A stretch of DNA of 64,000 nucleotides from Streptomyces sp. NBC_01446 (GTDB taxonomy: Bacteria > Actinomycetota > Actinomycetes > Streptomycetales > Streptomycetaceae). The DNA lies in NCBI RefSeq assembly GCF_026340095.1, contig NZ_JAPEPO010000001.1, forward strand, positions 3,688,501 to 3,752,500, read 5' to 3'. This document shows positions 17,240-24,935 of this stretch, piece by piece. The translations under genes were made by a program, and so were the position numbers. Under the pieces are notes generated by a model. The model saw only the letters and a program-made list of their open reading frames with translations, had not been told where the DNA came from and did no database searches. Position 1 is the first letter of the stretch. Each line of letters begins with the position of its first letter.

Positions 17240-17722
17240 TCACAGCCGGAACAGTGCCCACACCACTTTCCCGTTCAGCGTGCCGGCCAGCGGATGCCAG
17301 CCCCAGCCGTCGCTGAACGAGTCGACCAGGAACAGGCCGCGGCCCGATTCGGCGTTGAAGTCGTCCTCCGCCTCGCGGGCGACGGGGCTCTCGTCGCTGG
17401 GGTCGCGCACGGCGCACACCAGGCGTGAGGTCCAGCGCATCAGGTGCAGCCGCACCGGCGGGTCCTGCGAGCGCGGGGTGTCCGAGGGCAGTGCGTGCCG
17501 CAGGGCGTTGGTGACGAGTTCGGAGACGACGAGACAGACGTCGTCGAATCTCTCCGCCACGTCCCAGCCGTCGAGCGTCCCGCGCGTGAACTTACGGGCG
17601 CTGCCCACCGCTTCGTACCGTGCGGGAAGTGCGCAGGAGGCGGAGCTGGAAACGGCTGAAGGGTCGAGTGGCGGAAGCCCCTGCCTTAACGGCTCGAGCA
17701 TGGCCGGTCCATTCGTCCCCAT
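17240..17722 (-). CDS. RsbW/SpoIIAB-like ATP-binding protein (possible anti-sigma kinase)
   Basis: 160 aa. The GHKL ATPase N-box is VVSELVTNALRHA (about residues 68-80), the G1 region is AVRDPSDESP, and the G2 region is SGRGLFLVDSFSDGWGW. No sensor or sigma-like domain is attached. Start is placed at ATG 17722 (MGTNGPAML) with GGGAG upstream; GTG 17731 adds three residues. It converges on the DUF397 gene and diverges from the DUF5753 regulator, which together form a whiJ-type module. Confidence 0.88.
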   Translation of the reverse strand: MGTNGPAMLEPLRQGLPPLDPSAVSSSASCALPARYEAVGSARKFTRGTLDGWDVAERFDDVCLVVSELVTNALRHALPSDTPRSQDPPVRLHLMRWTSRLVCAVRDPSDESPVAREAEDDFNAESGRGLFLVDSFSDGWGWHPLAGTLNGKVVWALFRL

Positions 17723-17797
17723 GCGAGGCACTCCCGGGATTCGCGGTACATAGCGAGTGGAGCGGTGGTGCGTGGGCCATCGTTCCGAATGCGTACA

Positions 17798-17826
17798 GCA
17801 GATGCAAGGGCAGATGCACGTGCACG
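17798..17826 (-). promoter_or_regulatory. shared upstream element, copy B (before the ATPase gene)
   Basis: Read on the minus strand this begins CGTGCACGTGCATCTGCCC and ends TTGCATCTGC, differing from copy A (16674-16702) at two of 29 positions. It is 76 bases upstream of the ATPase start, in the same orientation relative to the gene as copy A is to the DUF397 gene. Confidence 0.65.
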
Positions 17827-17988
17827 CGCCCGTCCTGTCCCCCCGCGTACCACTTGTTGCTCATTTCTTCCCACGACTTCTTGTGGAGACCTTTCGCAAC
17901 CTTTCCGTTTCTGTAACCGAACGAGTACGGGCCGGAGCGTTTTAATGGCAGACTTCGGCTGCTGGAGCGATCGGGAGGGTGGAGCGAC

Positions 17989-18855
17989 GTGAGTGCGGGA
18001 GAGTCGAGCGGCTCGGTGGTGCGACGCATCCTGCTGGGCTCGCAACTGAGGCGCCTGCGTGAATCGCGTGGCATCACCCGGGAAGCGGCCGGCTACTCGA
18101 TCCGCGCATCCGAATCGAAGATCAGCCGCATGGAGTTGGGACGGGTGAGCTTCAAGGCCAGGGACGTCGAGGACCTGCTGACCCTGTACGGAGTCGCCGA
18201 CGAGGCGGAGCGCGGCGCGCTTCTCTCCCTCGTCAAGGAGGCCAACGTCGCGGGCTGGTGGCATACGTACTCGGACGTCCTGCCCGGCTGGTTCCCCACC
18301 TATGTCGGCCTGGAGGGCGCCGCGTCGCTCATCCGCGCCTACGAGGTGCAGTTCGTGCACGGGCTGCTTCAGACCGAGGGGTACGCGCACGCGGTCGTCG
18401 CCCGGGGCATGAAGGACGCGCCGAAGGCGGACATCGACCGGCGTGTGGCGCTGCGCCTCGAGCGGCAGAAGCTCCTCGTCTCCGAACACGCCCCCGAGTT
18501 CCACGTGGTACTCGACGAGGCGGCTCTGCAACGCCCTTACGGCGGACCGGAGGTGATGCAGGGTCAGCTTCAGCATCTGATCGACATCTCCGAGCGGTCC
18601 AACGTCACGCTTCAGGTCATGCCGTTCGGATTCGGTGGCCACTCGGGTGAGACCGGTGCCTTCGCGATGCTCAGCTTCCCGGAGTCCGACCTCTCGGACA
18701 TCGTCTACATGGAGCAGCTCACCAGCGCCCTGTACCTCGACAAGCGCGAGGACGTCACGCAGTACGCACGGGCGATGAAGCACCTTCAGGCGGAATGCCC
18801 GACGCCCGCGGAGAGCGTGGACATCATCCGCGGCCTGCTGGCGAAGGCCGCCTGA
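17989..18855 (+). CDS. XRE helix-turn-helix regulator with DUF5753 ligand domain (WhiJ/BldB-partner type)
   Basis: 288 aa. The N-terminal HTH is LRRLRESRGITREAAGYSIRASESKISRMELGR-like (residues about 20-52). The remainder is the DUF5753 domain (LIRAYEVQFVHGLLQTEGYAHAV; LDEAALQRPYGG; FAMLSFPESDLSDIVYMEQL). GTG 17989 follows GGAG. It lies beside a DUF397 gene and an RsbW-like gene, the normal makeup of a whiJ-type cluster. The known WhiJ protein represses sporulation genes and is relieved by its DUF397 partner; the same logic is inferred here. Confidence 0.92.
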   Translation: MSAGESSGSVVRRILLGSQLRRLRESRGITREAAGYSIRASESKISRMELGRVSFKARDVEDLLTLYGVADEAERGALLSLVKEANVAGWWHTYSDVLPGWFPTYVGLEGAASLIRAYEVQFVHGLLQTEGYAHAVVARGMKDAPKADIDRRVALRLERQKLLVSEHAPEFHVVLDEAALQRPYGGPEVMQGQLQHLIDISERSNVTLQVMPFGFGGHSGETGAFAMLSFPESDLSDIVYMEQLTSALYLDKREDVTQYARAMKHLQAECPTPAESVDIIRGLLAKAA

Positions 18856-18871
18856 CCAATACCTGCCGGCG

Positions 18872-18927
18872 CATACCCGCTTCCCCATACCCGCTTCCCC
18901 ATACCCGCTGCCCCGTACCCGCTGACG
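18872..18927. repeat. four 14-bp tandem repeats
   Basis: CATACCCGCTTCCC occurs twice perfectly (18872, 18886), then CATACCCGCTGCCC and CGTACCCGCTGACG. It begins 17 bases after the regulator stop and precedes the aldehyde dehydrogenase promoter. Confidence 0.85.
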
Positions 18928-19069
18928 AAGGCTGGCCGAGAACCGCTCCTTCCGGCCCGATTTCCGATCGTCGGCGATCGGTCGGGCGCCCTAACCACAC
19001 CACAACTCGACTGGTACAGACGTAAGATGACGAGCCATTAGGTGTCTGCCGGCAGCAGCAAGGGATCTC

Positions 19070-20527
19070 ATGTCCTACTTCACCGAACTGGCCCAGCAAT
19101 ACATCGACGGTTCATGGCGTCCCGGCCGTGGGGCGTGGGACATCATCGACTTCAACCCGTACAACGGCGAGAAGCTGGCCTCCATCACCGTGGCGTCGGC
19201 CGACGAGGTCGACGAGGCCTACCGCGCGGCCGAGCGGGCGCAGAAGAGCTGGGCTGACACCAACGCGTACACGCGACGCCTGGTCTTCGAGCGGGCACTG
19301 CGCCTGGTCGAGGAACGCGAGAACGAGATATCCGACGCGATCGTCGACGAACTCGGCGGTACGCGGCTGAAGGCCGGGTTCGAGCTGCATCTCGCCAAGG
19401 AGTTCCTGCGCGAGTCGATCCAGCTGGCGCTGCGCCCGCAGGGGCGGGTCATCCCGTCGCCCGTCGACGGCAAGGAGAACCGGGTCTACCGCATTCCCGT
19501 CGGCGTCGTGGGCGTCATCAGCCCCTTCAACTTCCCGTTCCTGCTGTCGCTGAAGTCGGTCGCGCCCGCGCTGGCCCTCGGCAACGGCGTGGTTCTCAAG
19601 CCGCACCAGAACACTCCGATCTGCGGTGGCTCCCTGGTCGCGAAGATCTTCGAGGACGCGGGCCTGCCGGCCGGTCTGCTCAATGTCGTCATCACCGACA
19701 TCGCGGAGATAGGCGACGCGCTCCTCACCCACCCGGTGCCGAAGGTCATCTCGTTCACCGGCTCGGACGCGGTGGGCCAGCACGTCGCAACGGTGTGCGC
19801 CTCACAGTTCAAGCACGCCGTCCTGGAGCTGGGCGGCAACAGCGCGCTGACCGTGCTCGACGACGCGGACGTCGACTACGCCGTCGACGCGGCGGTCTTC
19901 AGCCGGTACGTGCACCAGGGCCAGGTCTGCATGGCCGCCAACCGGATCCTGGTGGACCGCAAGGTGGAGAAGGAGTTCACCGAGAAGTTCGTCGCCAAGG
20001 TCAGGTCCCTCAAGGTGGGCGACCCGCGCGACCCGTCGACCGTCATCGGTCCGGTCATCAACTCCACGCAGGCGGAAGCTGTTTCGGGCGTCGTCGACCA
20101 GGCGCTCGCGGAAGGCGCGACCGCACTGCTGCACGGCAAGGCCGTCGGTAACCTGGTCGAGCCGAGTGTCCTGACGGGCCTGCCGGCCGACTCCCCGGTG
20201 CTGCGGCAGGAGATCTTCGGCCCTGTCGCGCTCCTCATCCCCTTCGACGGGGACGAGGAGGCGGTGGAGGTCGCGAACGACACCCCGTACGGGCTGAGCG
20301 GGGCCGTGCACACGCGGGACGTGGAGCGGGGCGTCGCGTTCGCGCGGCGCATCGACACCGGGATGATCCACGTCAACGACGGGACGGTGCACGACGAGCC
20401 GCTCGTCGCGTTCGGCGGCGAGAAGCGGTCCGGGCTCGGCCGGCTGAACGGCGAGGCCACCGTCGAGGCGTTCACCACACAGAAGTGGATCTCCGTGCAG
20501 CACGGCCGGAGCCAGTTCCCGTTCTGA
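19070..20527 (+). CDS. aldehyde dehydrogenase family protein
   Basis: 485 aa, NAD(P)-dependent oxidation of an aldehyde to the acid. The catalytic cysteine is in YVHQGQVCMAANRI, the general base in LELGGNSALTVL, and the catalytic asparagine in ISPFNFPFLLS. It most resembles benzaldehyde/salicylaldehyde-type dehydrogenases (RPQGRVIPSPVDGKENRVYR); substrate is unproven. ATG 19070 follows AAGGGA. Alone on its strand; downstream is the Zur-type locus on the opposite strand. Confidence 0.93.
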   Translation: MSYFTELAQQYIDGSWRPGRGAWDIIDFNPYNGEKLASITVASADEVDEAYRAAERAQKSWADTNAYTRRLVFERALRLVEERENEISDAIVDELGGTRLKAGFELHLAKEFLRESIQLALRPQGRVIPSPVDGKENRVYRIPVGVVGVISPFNFPFLLSLKSVAPALALGNGVVLKPHQNTPICGGSLVAKIFEDAGLPAGLLNVVITDIAEIGDALLTHPVPKVISFTGSDAVGQHVATVCASQFKHAVLELGGNSALTVLDDADVDYAVDAAVFSRYVHQGQVCMAANRILVDRKVEKEFTEKFVAKVRSLKVGDPRDPSTVIGPVINSTQAEAVSGVVDQALAEGATALLHGKAVGNLVEPSVLTGLPADSPVLRQEIFGPVALLIPFDGDEEAVEVANDTPYGLSGAVHTRDVERGVAFARRIDTGMIHVNDGTVHDEPLVAFGGEKRSGLGRLNGEATVEAFTTQKWISVQHGRSQFPF

Positions 20528-20549
20528 CGCCCCCGCTCGCGTTCGGACC

Positions 20550-20794
20550 TCCAGGGGCGGGTCGAACGCGCGGGGCCGGCCCTCCAGGACCGCCTCGCCG
20601 ATGGCGAGGCCCTCGGTGGCGTCGCACAGGGTCCGTACGACCGTGCCCTGCACGGCAGTCAGGAGGTCGTGGTGGAGCGCGGCGCGGCCCAGGACCGTGA
20701 CGCCGCCCGGGACCGTGACGAGCAGCTCCTCGTCGGCGGCCCGGCGCGCTTACGCGTGCGGGCCGCCGTCGATCACCACAGACAGCCGGGTCAC
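20550..20794 (-). pseudogene. truncated CobW-like GTPase (zinc chaperone) gene with in-frame stop
   Basis: GTG 20794 overlaps the rpmE2 stop by four bases, as expected for an operon. It begins VTRLSVVIDGGPHA and then meets TAA at 20750-20752. The same frame continues ARRAADEELLVTVPGGV, ALHHDLLTAVQGTVVRTLCDATEGL and GEAVL. From memory, the CobW-like proteins encoded beside zinc-free L31/L33 genes start RLSVVIVGGLHxDARRA and continue VPGxVALHHDLxTAxxGTVxRTVxDATG, so the match is strong. The gene has lost the rest (the CxCC metal site, GTPase motifs and C-terminus), and the aldehyde dehydrogenase gene follows at once. Its end is approximate. Confidence 0.6.
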
Positions 20795-21045
20795 CGGCCG
20801 CCCTGCTTCCCGAAGCGCCGCTCGAAGCGCTCCACGCGTCCGGCGGTGTCGAGTACGCGCGCGTTGCCCGTGTAGAAGGGGTGGCTCACGTTCGAGATCT
20901 CGACGTCGATGACGGGGTAGGTGTGGCCGTCCTCCCACTCGACGGTCTTGTCGCTGGTGGCGGTCGAGCGGGTCAGGAAGGCGTGGTTCGCGGCACGGTC
21001 ACGGAAGACGACCGGGCCGTAGGAAGGGTGGATGTCCTTTCGCAC
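20791..21045 (-). CDS. rpmE2: zinc-independent 50S ribosomal protein L31 type B
   Basis: 84 aa. MRKDIHPSYGPVVFRDRAAN and PVIDVEISNVSHPFYTGNAR are the L31 signature, and the protein has no cysteines, which marks the zinc-free B form. Under zinc starvation it replaces the zinc-containing L31 so that zinc is released. It starts 4 bases after the L33 stop at GTG 21045, with GAGGAG inside the end of L33. The downstream partner gene is a CobW-like remnant. Confidence 0.96.
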   Translation of the reverse strand: MRKDIHPSYGPVVFRDRAANHAFLTRSTATSDKTVEWEDGHTYPVIDVEISNVSHPFYTGNARVLDTAGRVERFERRFGKQGGR

Positions 21046-21049
21046 GGGC

Positions 21050-21214
21050 TCAGCGCTCCTCTCGGAAGTCGACGTGGTGGCCTGCGACCGGGTCGTACTT
21101 GCGCAGGGTCACGCGGTCGGGGTCGTTACGGCGGTTCTTGCGGGTGACGTAGGTGTAGCCCGTACCCGCGGTGGATCTGAGCTTGATCACTGGGCGGAGT
21201 TCGTTGCGTGCCAT
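21050..21214 (-). CDS. rpmG: zinc-independent 50S ribosomal protein L33
   Basis: 54 aa: MARNELRPVIKLRSTAGTGY at the start, then YVTRKNRRNDPDRVTLRKYDP and HHVDFREER. The two CxxC pairs of zinc-binding L33 are absent. It begins 12 bases from the Zur-like palindrome and is the first gene of the minus-strand arm (L33-L31). Confidence 0.96.
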   Translation of the reverse strand: MARNELRPVIKLRSTAGTGYTYVTRKNRRNDPDRVTLRKYDPVAGHHVDFREER

Positions 21215-21226
21215 GTGGCTAGTATA

Positions 21227-21247
21227 TGAAAATGAATCTCGTTTTCA
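21227..21247. promoter_or_regulatory. Zur-box-like palindrome between the two zinc-starvation arms
   Basis: An imperfect 21-bp palindrome with half-sites TGAAAATGA and TCGTTTTCA around ATC. It resembles the actinobacterial Zur box TGAAAATxATTTTCA, though the centre is longer here. It lies 12 bases before the L33 start and about 75 bases before the broken L28 gene, so one operator could control both directions. Zur with zinc would repress; starvation would release. Confidence 0.7.
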
Positions 21248-21320
21248 ATATGATCTGGGTCACAGCTCCGGTTCACAGCTCCGGGCCACGGGCCACAGTC
21301 ACGGCGAGAGGTGCGTCGCC

Positions 21321-21454
21321 ATGTCCGCGCACCGCACGCCGACCGGGGCCGGCACGTACGGCTGCGGCTGAGCGCCAGGGCGATCTGGACCGTCGACGCG
21401 AGCGGCGTCGGGGCCGCCGTCGCCAGGATTCGTGCCCGTGGAGTGAGGATCTGA
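21321..21454 (+). pseudogene. rpmB2: broken zinc-independent L28 gene (internal deletion with frameshift)
   Basis: ATG 21321 opens MSAHRTPTGA, the L28 start, and then runs in frame to a TGA at 21369. Two frames over, from 21353, the L28 C-terminus appears: HVRLRLSARAIWTVDASG, then VAARIRARGVRI-like sequence (AAVARIRARGVRI) and TGA at 21452. That TGA overlaps the S14 start (TGATG), as in a normal L28-S14 operon. A complete L28 gene is about 237 bp; here only 134 bp remain, so about 103 bp were lost, which also explains the frame change. The central part of L28 is missing, so no functional protein can be made. Confidence 0.8.
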
Positions 21455-21765
21455 TGGCGAGGAAGAGCAAGATCGCGAGGGATGAGAAACGCCGGAAGGT
21501 CGTCGCCCGCCGCGCCGTGCGCCGGGTCGAGCTCAACGAGATCGTCCGCCGACTGTCGTCCACCCGGGCGGAACGGGTCGCCGCACAAAGGGAGTTGGCA
21601 CGTCAGCCGAGGGACGCGAGCACCACCCGCGTACGCGACCGCGACAATGCCGACGGCCGGCCGCGCGGATACCTGCGCACCTTCGGTCTCTCCCGGGTGA
21701 ACCTGCGCAAGCAGGCACACGCAGGGCTTCCTGACCGGAGTGCGGAAGCCTTCCTGGTGACGTGA
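21454..21765 (+). CDS. rpsN2: zinc-independent 30S ribosomal protein S14
   Basis: 103 aa, the long cysteine-free S14 form. It starts MARKSKIARDEKRRKVV and carries the S14 signature GRPRGYLRTFGLSRVNLRKQA. The zinc form is about 61 aa with four cysteines. Start ATG 21454 overlaps the stop of the broken L28 gene. Normally translation would be coupled to L28, so expression here may now depend on a weaker independent start. Confidence 0.93.
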   Translation: MARKSKIARDEKRRKVVARRAVRRVELNEIVRRLSSTRAERVAAQRELARQPRDASTTRVRDRDNADGRPRGYLRTFGLSRVNLRKQAHAGLPDRSAEAFLVT

Positions 21766-21835
21766 GGGGCGGCTGGTAGCTTGCTGCGGGCCGGGCCACG
21801 TACCGGCAGTCACATCCGCAACGTAGGGGGATCTT

Positions 21836-22327
21836 GTGCTCAAGCGCGTACGGATCGTTGCCGCCGCGGCGGGAGTTGCCGCGGCGCTCGTGATCACCGG
21901 ATGCAGCAGCGACAGCGGCGACGGGGGCGACGGCGGCAAATCCAAGGAGACGCCGCAGGCCTCGGCGTCCACGGGGGCCGACACAGGTGGGTCCGGTTCC
22001 GGTTCCGGCGGGAAGTCCGGGAGTCTTCAGGGGAGTTGGGTCACCACCTCCCAGGGCAAGAGCATCGCCCTGCTCATCAGCGGCAAGAAGGTGGCCCTGG
22101 TCGGCGAGCACGTGTGCAGCGGGACCGCCGGCGACGAGATGGGCATGCAGATGCTCACCCTGAAGTGTGCCGACGGGAACACCGACCGGAACATGGGGCA
22201 GGTCAAGTCCGTCGACGCCACGACCCTGAAGGTGTCGTGGGAAGGCCTCGGGGACGACACGTTCCGCAAGACGGACGACGGGAAGCTGCCGTCGGGGTTC
22301 CCGACGATGGGGCTGCCCAAGTCCTGA
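21836..22327 (+). CDS. small secreted lipoprotein
   Basis: 163 aa. Signal peptide MLKRVRIVAAAAGVAAALV with lipobox ITGC, so the mature protein begins at Cys near residue 23. A Ser/Gly/Asp linker follows (residues 24-62), then a beta-rich domain (LQGSWVTTSQGKSIALLIS; KVALVGEHVCSG; TTLKVSWEG). No known family is recognised. GTG 21836 follows AGGGGGA. Convergent with the FUSC gene. Confidence 0.88.
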   Translation: MLKRVRIVAAAAGVAAALVITGCSSDSGDGGDGGKSKETPQASASTGADTGGSGSGSGGKSGSLQGSWVTTSQGKSIALLISGKKVALVGEHVCSGTAGDEMGMQMLTLKCADGNTDRNMGQVKSVDATTLKVSWEGLGDDTFRKTDDGKLPSGFPTMGLPKS

Positions 22328-22405
22328 CGCGGGGCTGACGCGGCCGACTCGGACGGCTCGGGCGAATCGGGCGACAGTGCCGGTTTCTTCGTCGCTGCTC
22401 CCCCG

Positions 22406-24661
22406 TTATTGGGCCGCTCGATCCTCCGGACCGGGCGGCCCTTCGGGTTTCTGTGCGCCGGGTTTCGGGGCGCCGGGTTTCCGGTCGTCCGGCTTCGGGT
22501 TGTCGGGCGTGTGCGGGTTGTCGGGCGTGTGCGGGTCGTCGGGCGTGTGCGGGTCGTCGGGCGTGTGCGGGTCGTCGGGTTTCAGGGTGATCGGGGGTAC
22601 ATCGGTGTCGAGTGCGTCCGAGAGATCCTCCAGGGCCTCCAGGAGCAGGCCCGCGCCTCGGCGTACGACCCGGTCCGGTACGCCCTCGCCGTCCCAGTCC
22701 GCGAGAGCGTCCCGTACCGCCTGCCAGCGCGGCACCCGGCGTTCGCGCACCGCACGCGCGCCGTCCTCCGTGGCGGTGCGCAGTGCCTTCGCGAGCCGGG
22801 CGGCCGCCGGAACCGGGGTCGCGTCCCGTTCGGGGAGATGCGCCTCCATCAGCATCTCGACCCGGCCGATGTGCCGCAGGGCGTGTTCGGCGTCGTCGCC
22901 CGCGGCGCGGGAGAGGCCGCGGTGGCGCACCGGTTCGGTCCGCGCCCTGGACGCGGCCTCCTGCCAGGCGAGTTCGGCCGTGCGGGCGGCGAGCAGGGCC
23001 TCGCGCACATCGGGCAGGTTCCCGCCGCCGGGCTCCGCGTAGCGGCCGATCACCGCGGCGCCGTACCGGCCGAGGGCGAGCAGCCAGTCCGCGAGCCGCG
23101 TGCGCAGGCGGGGCGTCTCCCAGGCCGGGTACACCGCGTACGCCAGCATCGCGAGGAGGCCGCCGACGAGCGTGAGCATGACCCGCTCGGGGACCGTCTG
23201 GTCCCACGCCTCGCCGCCCATGCCGAGCAGGAACACGACGTACGCGGCGATGCAGGCCTGCGCGGCGAGCTGGCCCGTACGCATCACGAGGTACATCAGG
23301 CCCGCGCAGATCACGGCGAGCGTCGCGGAGAGCCCGGTGTCCGGGTGGGCGATCTGGACGAGCCCGGTGGCGAGGGCGACTCCGATGAGCGTGCCGCCGA
23401 AACGGGCCACCGCGCGCGAGTACGTCTGCGAGAAGTCGGGGCGCATGACCATGACGGCGGCCATCGGCGCCCAGTAGCCGTGGCCGAAGGGGAGGGCGGT
23501 GCCGATGAGGTAGCCGACCGCCGCGACGGCCGACACCCGGATGGCGTGCCTGAGAATCGGCGACCCGCGGTACAGCTCCCTGCGCATCGCTCCCGCCGCG
23601 ATGGGCAGCAGCCGGACGAGGGTGGGGCGGGTGAGCCGGGCGTTCTCGGTGCGGGGCTCGGGATGCTGGGTGTCCGTCCGGGCGCCGGCGGTCTCCAGTA
23701 CGTCGCTCAGAAGCGAGCCGAGGCGCGCCGCCGCTCGCTTCGCCGGGCCGGAGAGGATCGCCCCCGTGTCGGGGGTCTTGAACGTGGCGACCGCCGCCGG
23801 GGGCACCTTGACCGGCGCGCCGTGGCGGATCGCTCGCGCCGCCGCGTCCAGGATCGAGCCCGCCGCGCCCAGGAGTTCCAGGACGCGCTCGCGTTCGGGC
23901 CCCTCGTCCGGGACGCCGACCGCCGGGTCCGCGAGCGAGGCGAGGACCGGGCGGATGCGTTCGGCGATGCCGCGGGCGCCGCGCAGCTGGGCCGGGCGGG
24001 TGCGGGCCTGGCGCGGGGTGAGCGCGGCGGCGTTGCGCGCCAGCATCAGCGGTTCCCCGTCGAACGGGGCGACCGGGTCGTGGCGCAGCCGGCGCGCGTA
24101 GTCGGCCTCCGCGGCGAGCGCGTCGGCCAGGGCGTCGCGGTGCGCGCCCCATCTGCGTACCGGGAAGAGGATCACGAGGGCGGCCTGGACGAGGCCACCG
24201 AAGACCATCATCGCGGCGTGCCCGGCGGCGGCCGCGACCGACGTCGGCAGGGTGATCGTGACCAGCATCATCGCGACGTTCGACGACGCGATGATGCCGA
24301 TCGTCGGACCCGCCGCCCAGGCGAGGCCCGCCAGGAACGTCCACAGGACGAGGAGCGCGAGGAACAGGACGAGGTGGCCGCCGGTGAGATAGCCGAGGAA
24401 CGTCGAGACGCCGAGGCTCGCGCCGGATGCCACGGCCAGCTCGGGGCGGGGGCGCCAGCTGCGCTGGAACGTGGCGATCGCCGCCTGGAACGCTCCGAAC
24501 GCGGAGCTCGCCGCGACCGCCGGGCCGAAGAACGTGAGGCTGACCGTGATCACGATGGCCAGGCCGGCGGCGCCACGCAGGGCGACCAGGGGTTCCAGGC
24601 GTTTCCGCTCGACACTCAGGCCCGAGCGGGTGGTGTCCTTCAGCGCCCGGAACCAGCTCAC
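22406..24661 (-). CDS. FUSC/YccS-type membrane protein, aromatic acid exporter family
   Basis: 751 aa with two similar membrane halves: one of about five helices near residues 30-170, a long cytoplasmic stretch, and a second block from about 370 (HAIRVSAVAAVGYLIGTALPFGHGYWAP). The GHGYWAPMAAVMVMRPDF segment is typical of the FUSC domain, related to p-hydroxybenzoate efflux protein AaeB and fusaric acid resistance proteins. The C-terminal 55 residues are proline-rich repeats of DDPHTP (18-bp units at about 22499-22582). Substrate is unknown. Confidence 0.88.
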   Translation of the reverse strand: MSWFRALKDTTRSGLSVERKRLEPLVALRGAAGLAIVITVSLTFFGPAVAASSAFGAFQAAIATFQRSWRPRPELAVASGASLGVSTFLGYLTGGHLVLFLALLVLWTFLAGLAWAAGPTIGIIASSNVAMMLVTITLPTSVAAAAGHAAMMVFGGLVQAALVILFPVRRWGAHRDALADALAAEADYARRLRHDPVAPFDGEPLMLARNAAALTPRQARTRPAQLRGARGIAERIRPVLASLADPAVGVPDEGPERERVLELLGAAGSILDAAARAIRHGAPVKVPPAAVATFKTPDTGAILSGPAKRAAARLGSLLSDVLETAGARTDTQHPEPRTENARLTRPTLVRLLPIAAGAMRRELYRGSPILRHAIRVSAVAAVGYLIGTALPFGHGYWAPMAAVMVMRPDFSQTYSRAVARFGGTLIGVALATGLVQIAHPDTGLSATLAVICAGLMYLVMRTGQLAAQACIAAYVVFLLGMGGEAWDQTVPERVMLTLVGGLLAMLAYAVYPAWETPRLRTRLADWLLALGRYGAAVIGRYAEPGGGNLPDVREALLAARTAELAWQEAASRARTEPVRHRGLSRAAGDDAEHALRHIGRVEMLMEAHLPERDATPVPAAARLAKALRTATEDGARAVRERRVPRWQAVRDALADWDGEGVPDRVVRRGAGLLLEALEDLSDALDTDVPPITLKPDDPHTPDDPHTPDDPHTPDNPHTPDNPKPDDRKPGAPKPGAQKPEGPPGPEDRAAQ

Positions 24662-24699
24662 TCCGTCAGAATACGGGCGAGTCGAACATATGGGTCGGG

Positions 24700-24935
24700 A
24701 TGGTTCGGTTCACCCGGGTGTGCCGCCGCGCATCTCGGCACGGCCGGAGGCGCGAGCGCAGTCCGAGACGCGGGCGCGTTCGGTGACGCGGGCGCGTTCC
24801 GTGACGCGGGCGCGTTCCGTGACGCGGGCGCGTTCCGTGACGCGGGCGCGTTCGGTTCACCGGGGCGTGCCGCCGCCGCACACTTCGGCACGACCGGAGG
24901 CTCGGGCGCGGTCCGAGACGCGGGCGCGGTCGGCG
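24700..24935. repeat. duplicated 3' end of the DUF2786 gene with five 18-bp repeats
   Basis: About 83 bp at 24852-24935 (the last codons of the DUF2786 gene, stop at 24857-24859) are copied with changes at 24700-24782. Between them are five 18-bp units (24765-24854; core GACGCGGGCGCGTTCCGT). On the minus strand the units read TERARV, in the same frame as both copies. Copy A would encode RARVSDCARASGRAEMRG and ends with its own stop. The segment therefore extends the gene end past its present stop. Confidence 0.85.

Noticed and set aside
24658..24891. 77-codon frame on the minus strand in the duplicated repeat (NAPASR units)
   Set aside because: Arises from repeats of the other frame; no start context.
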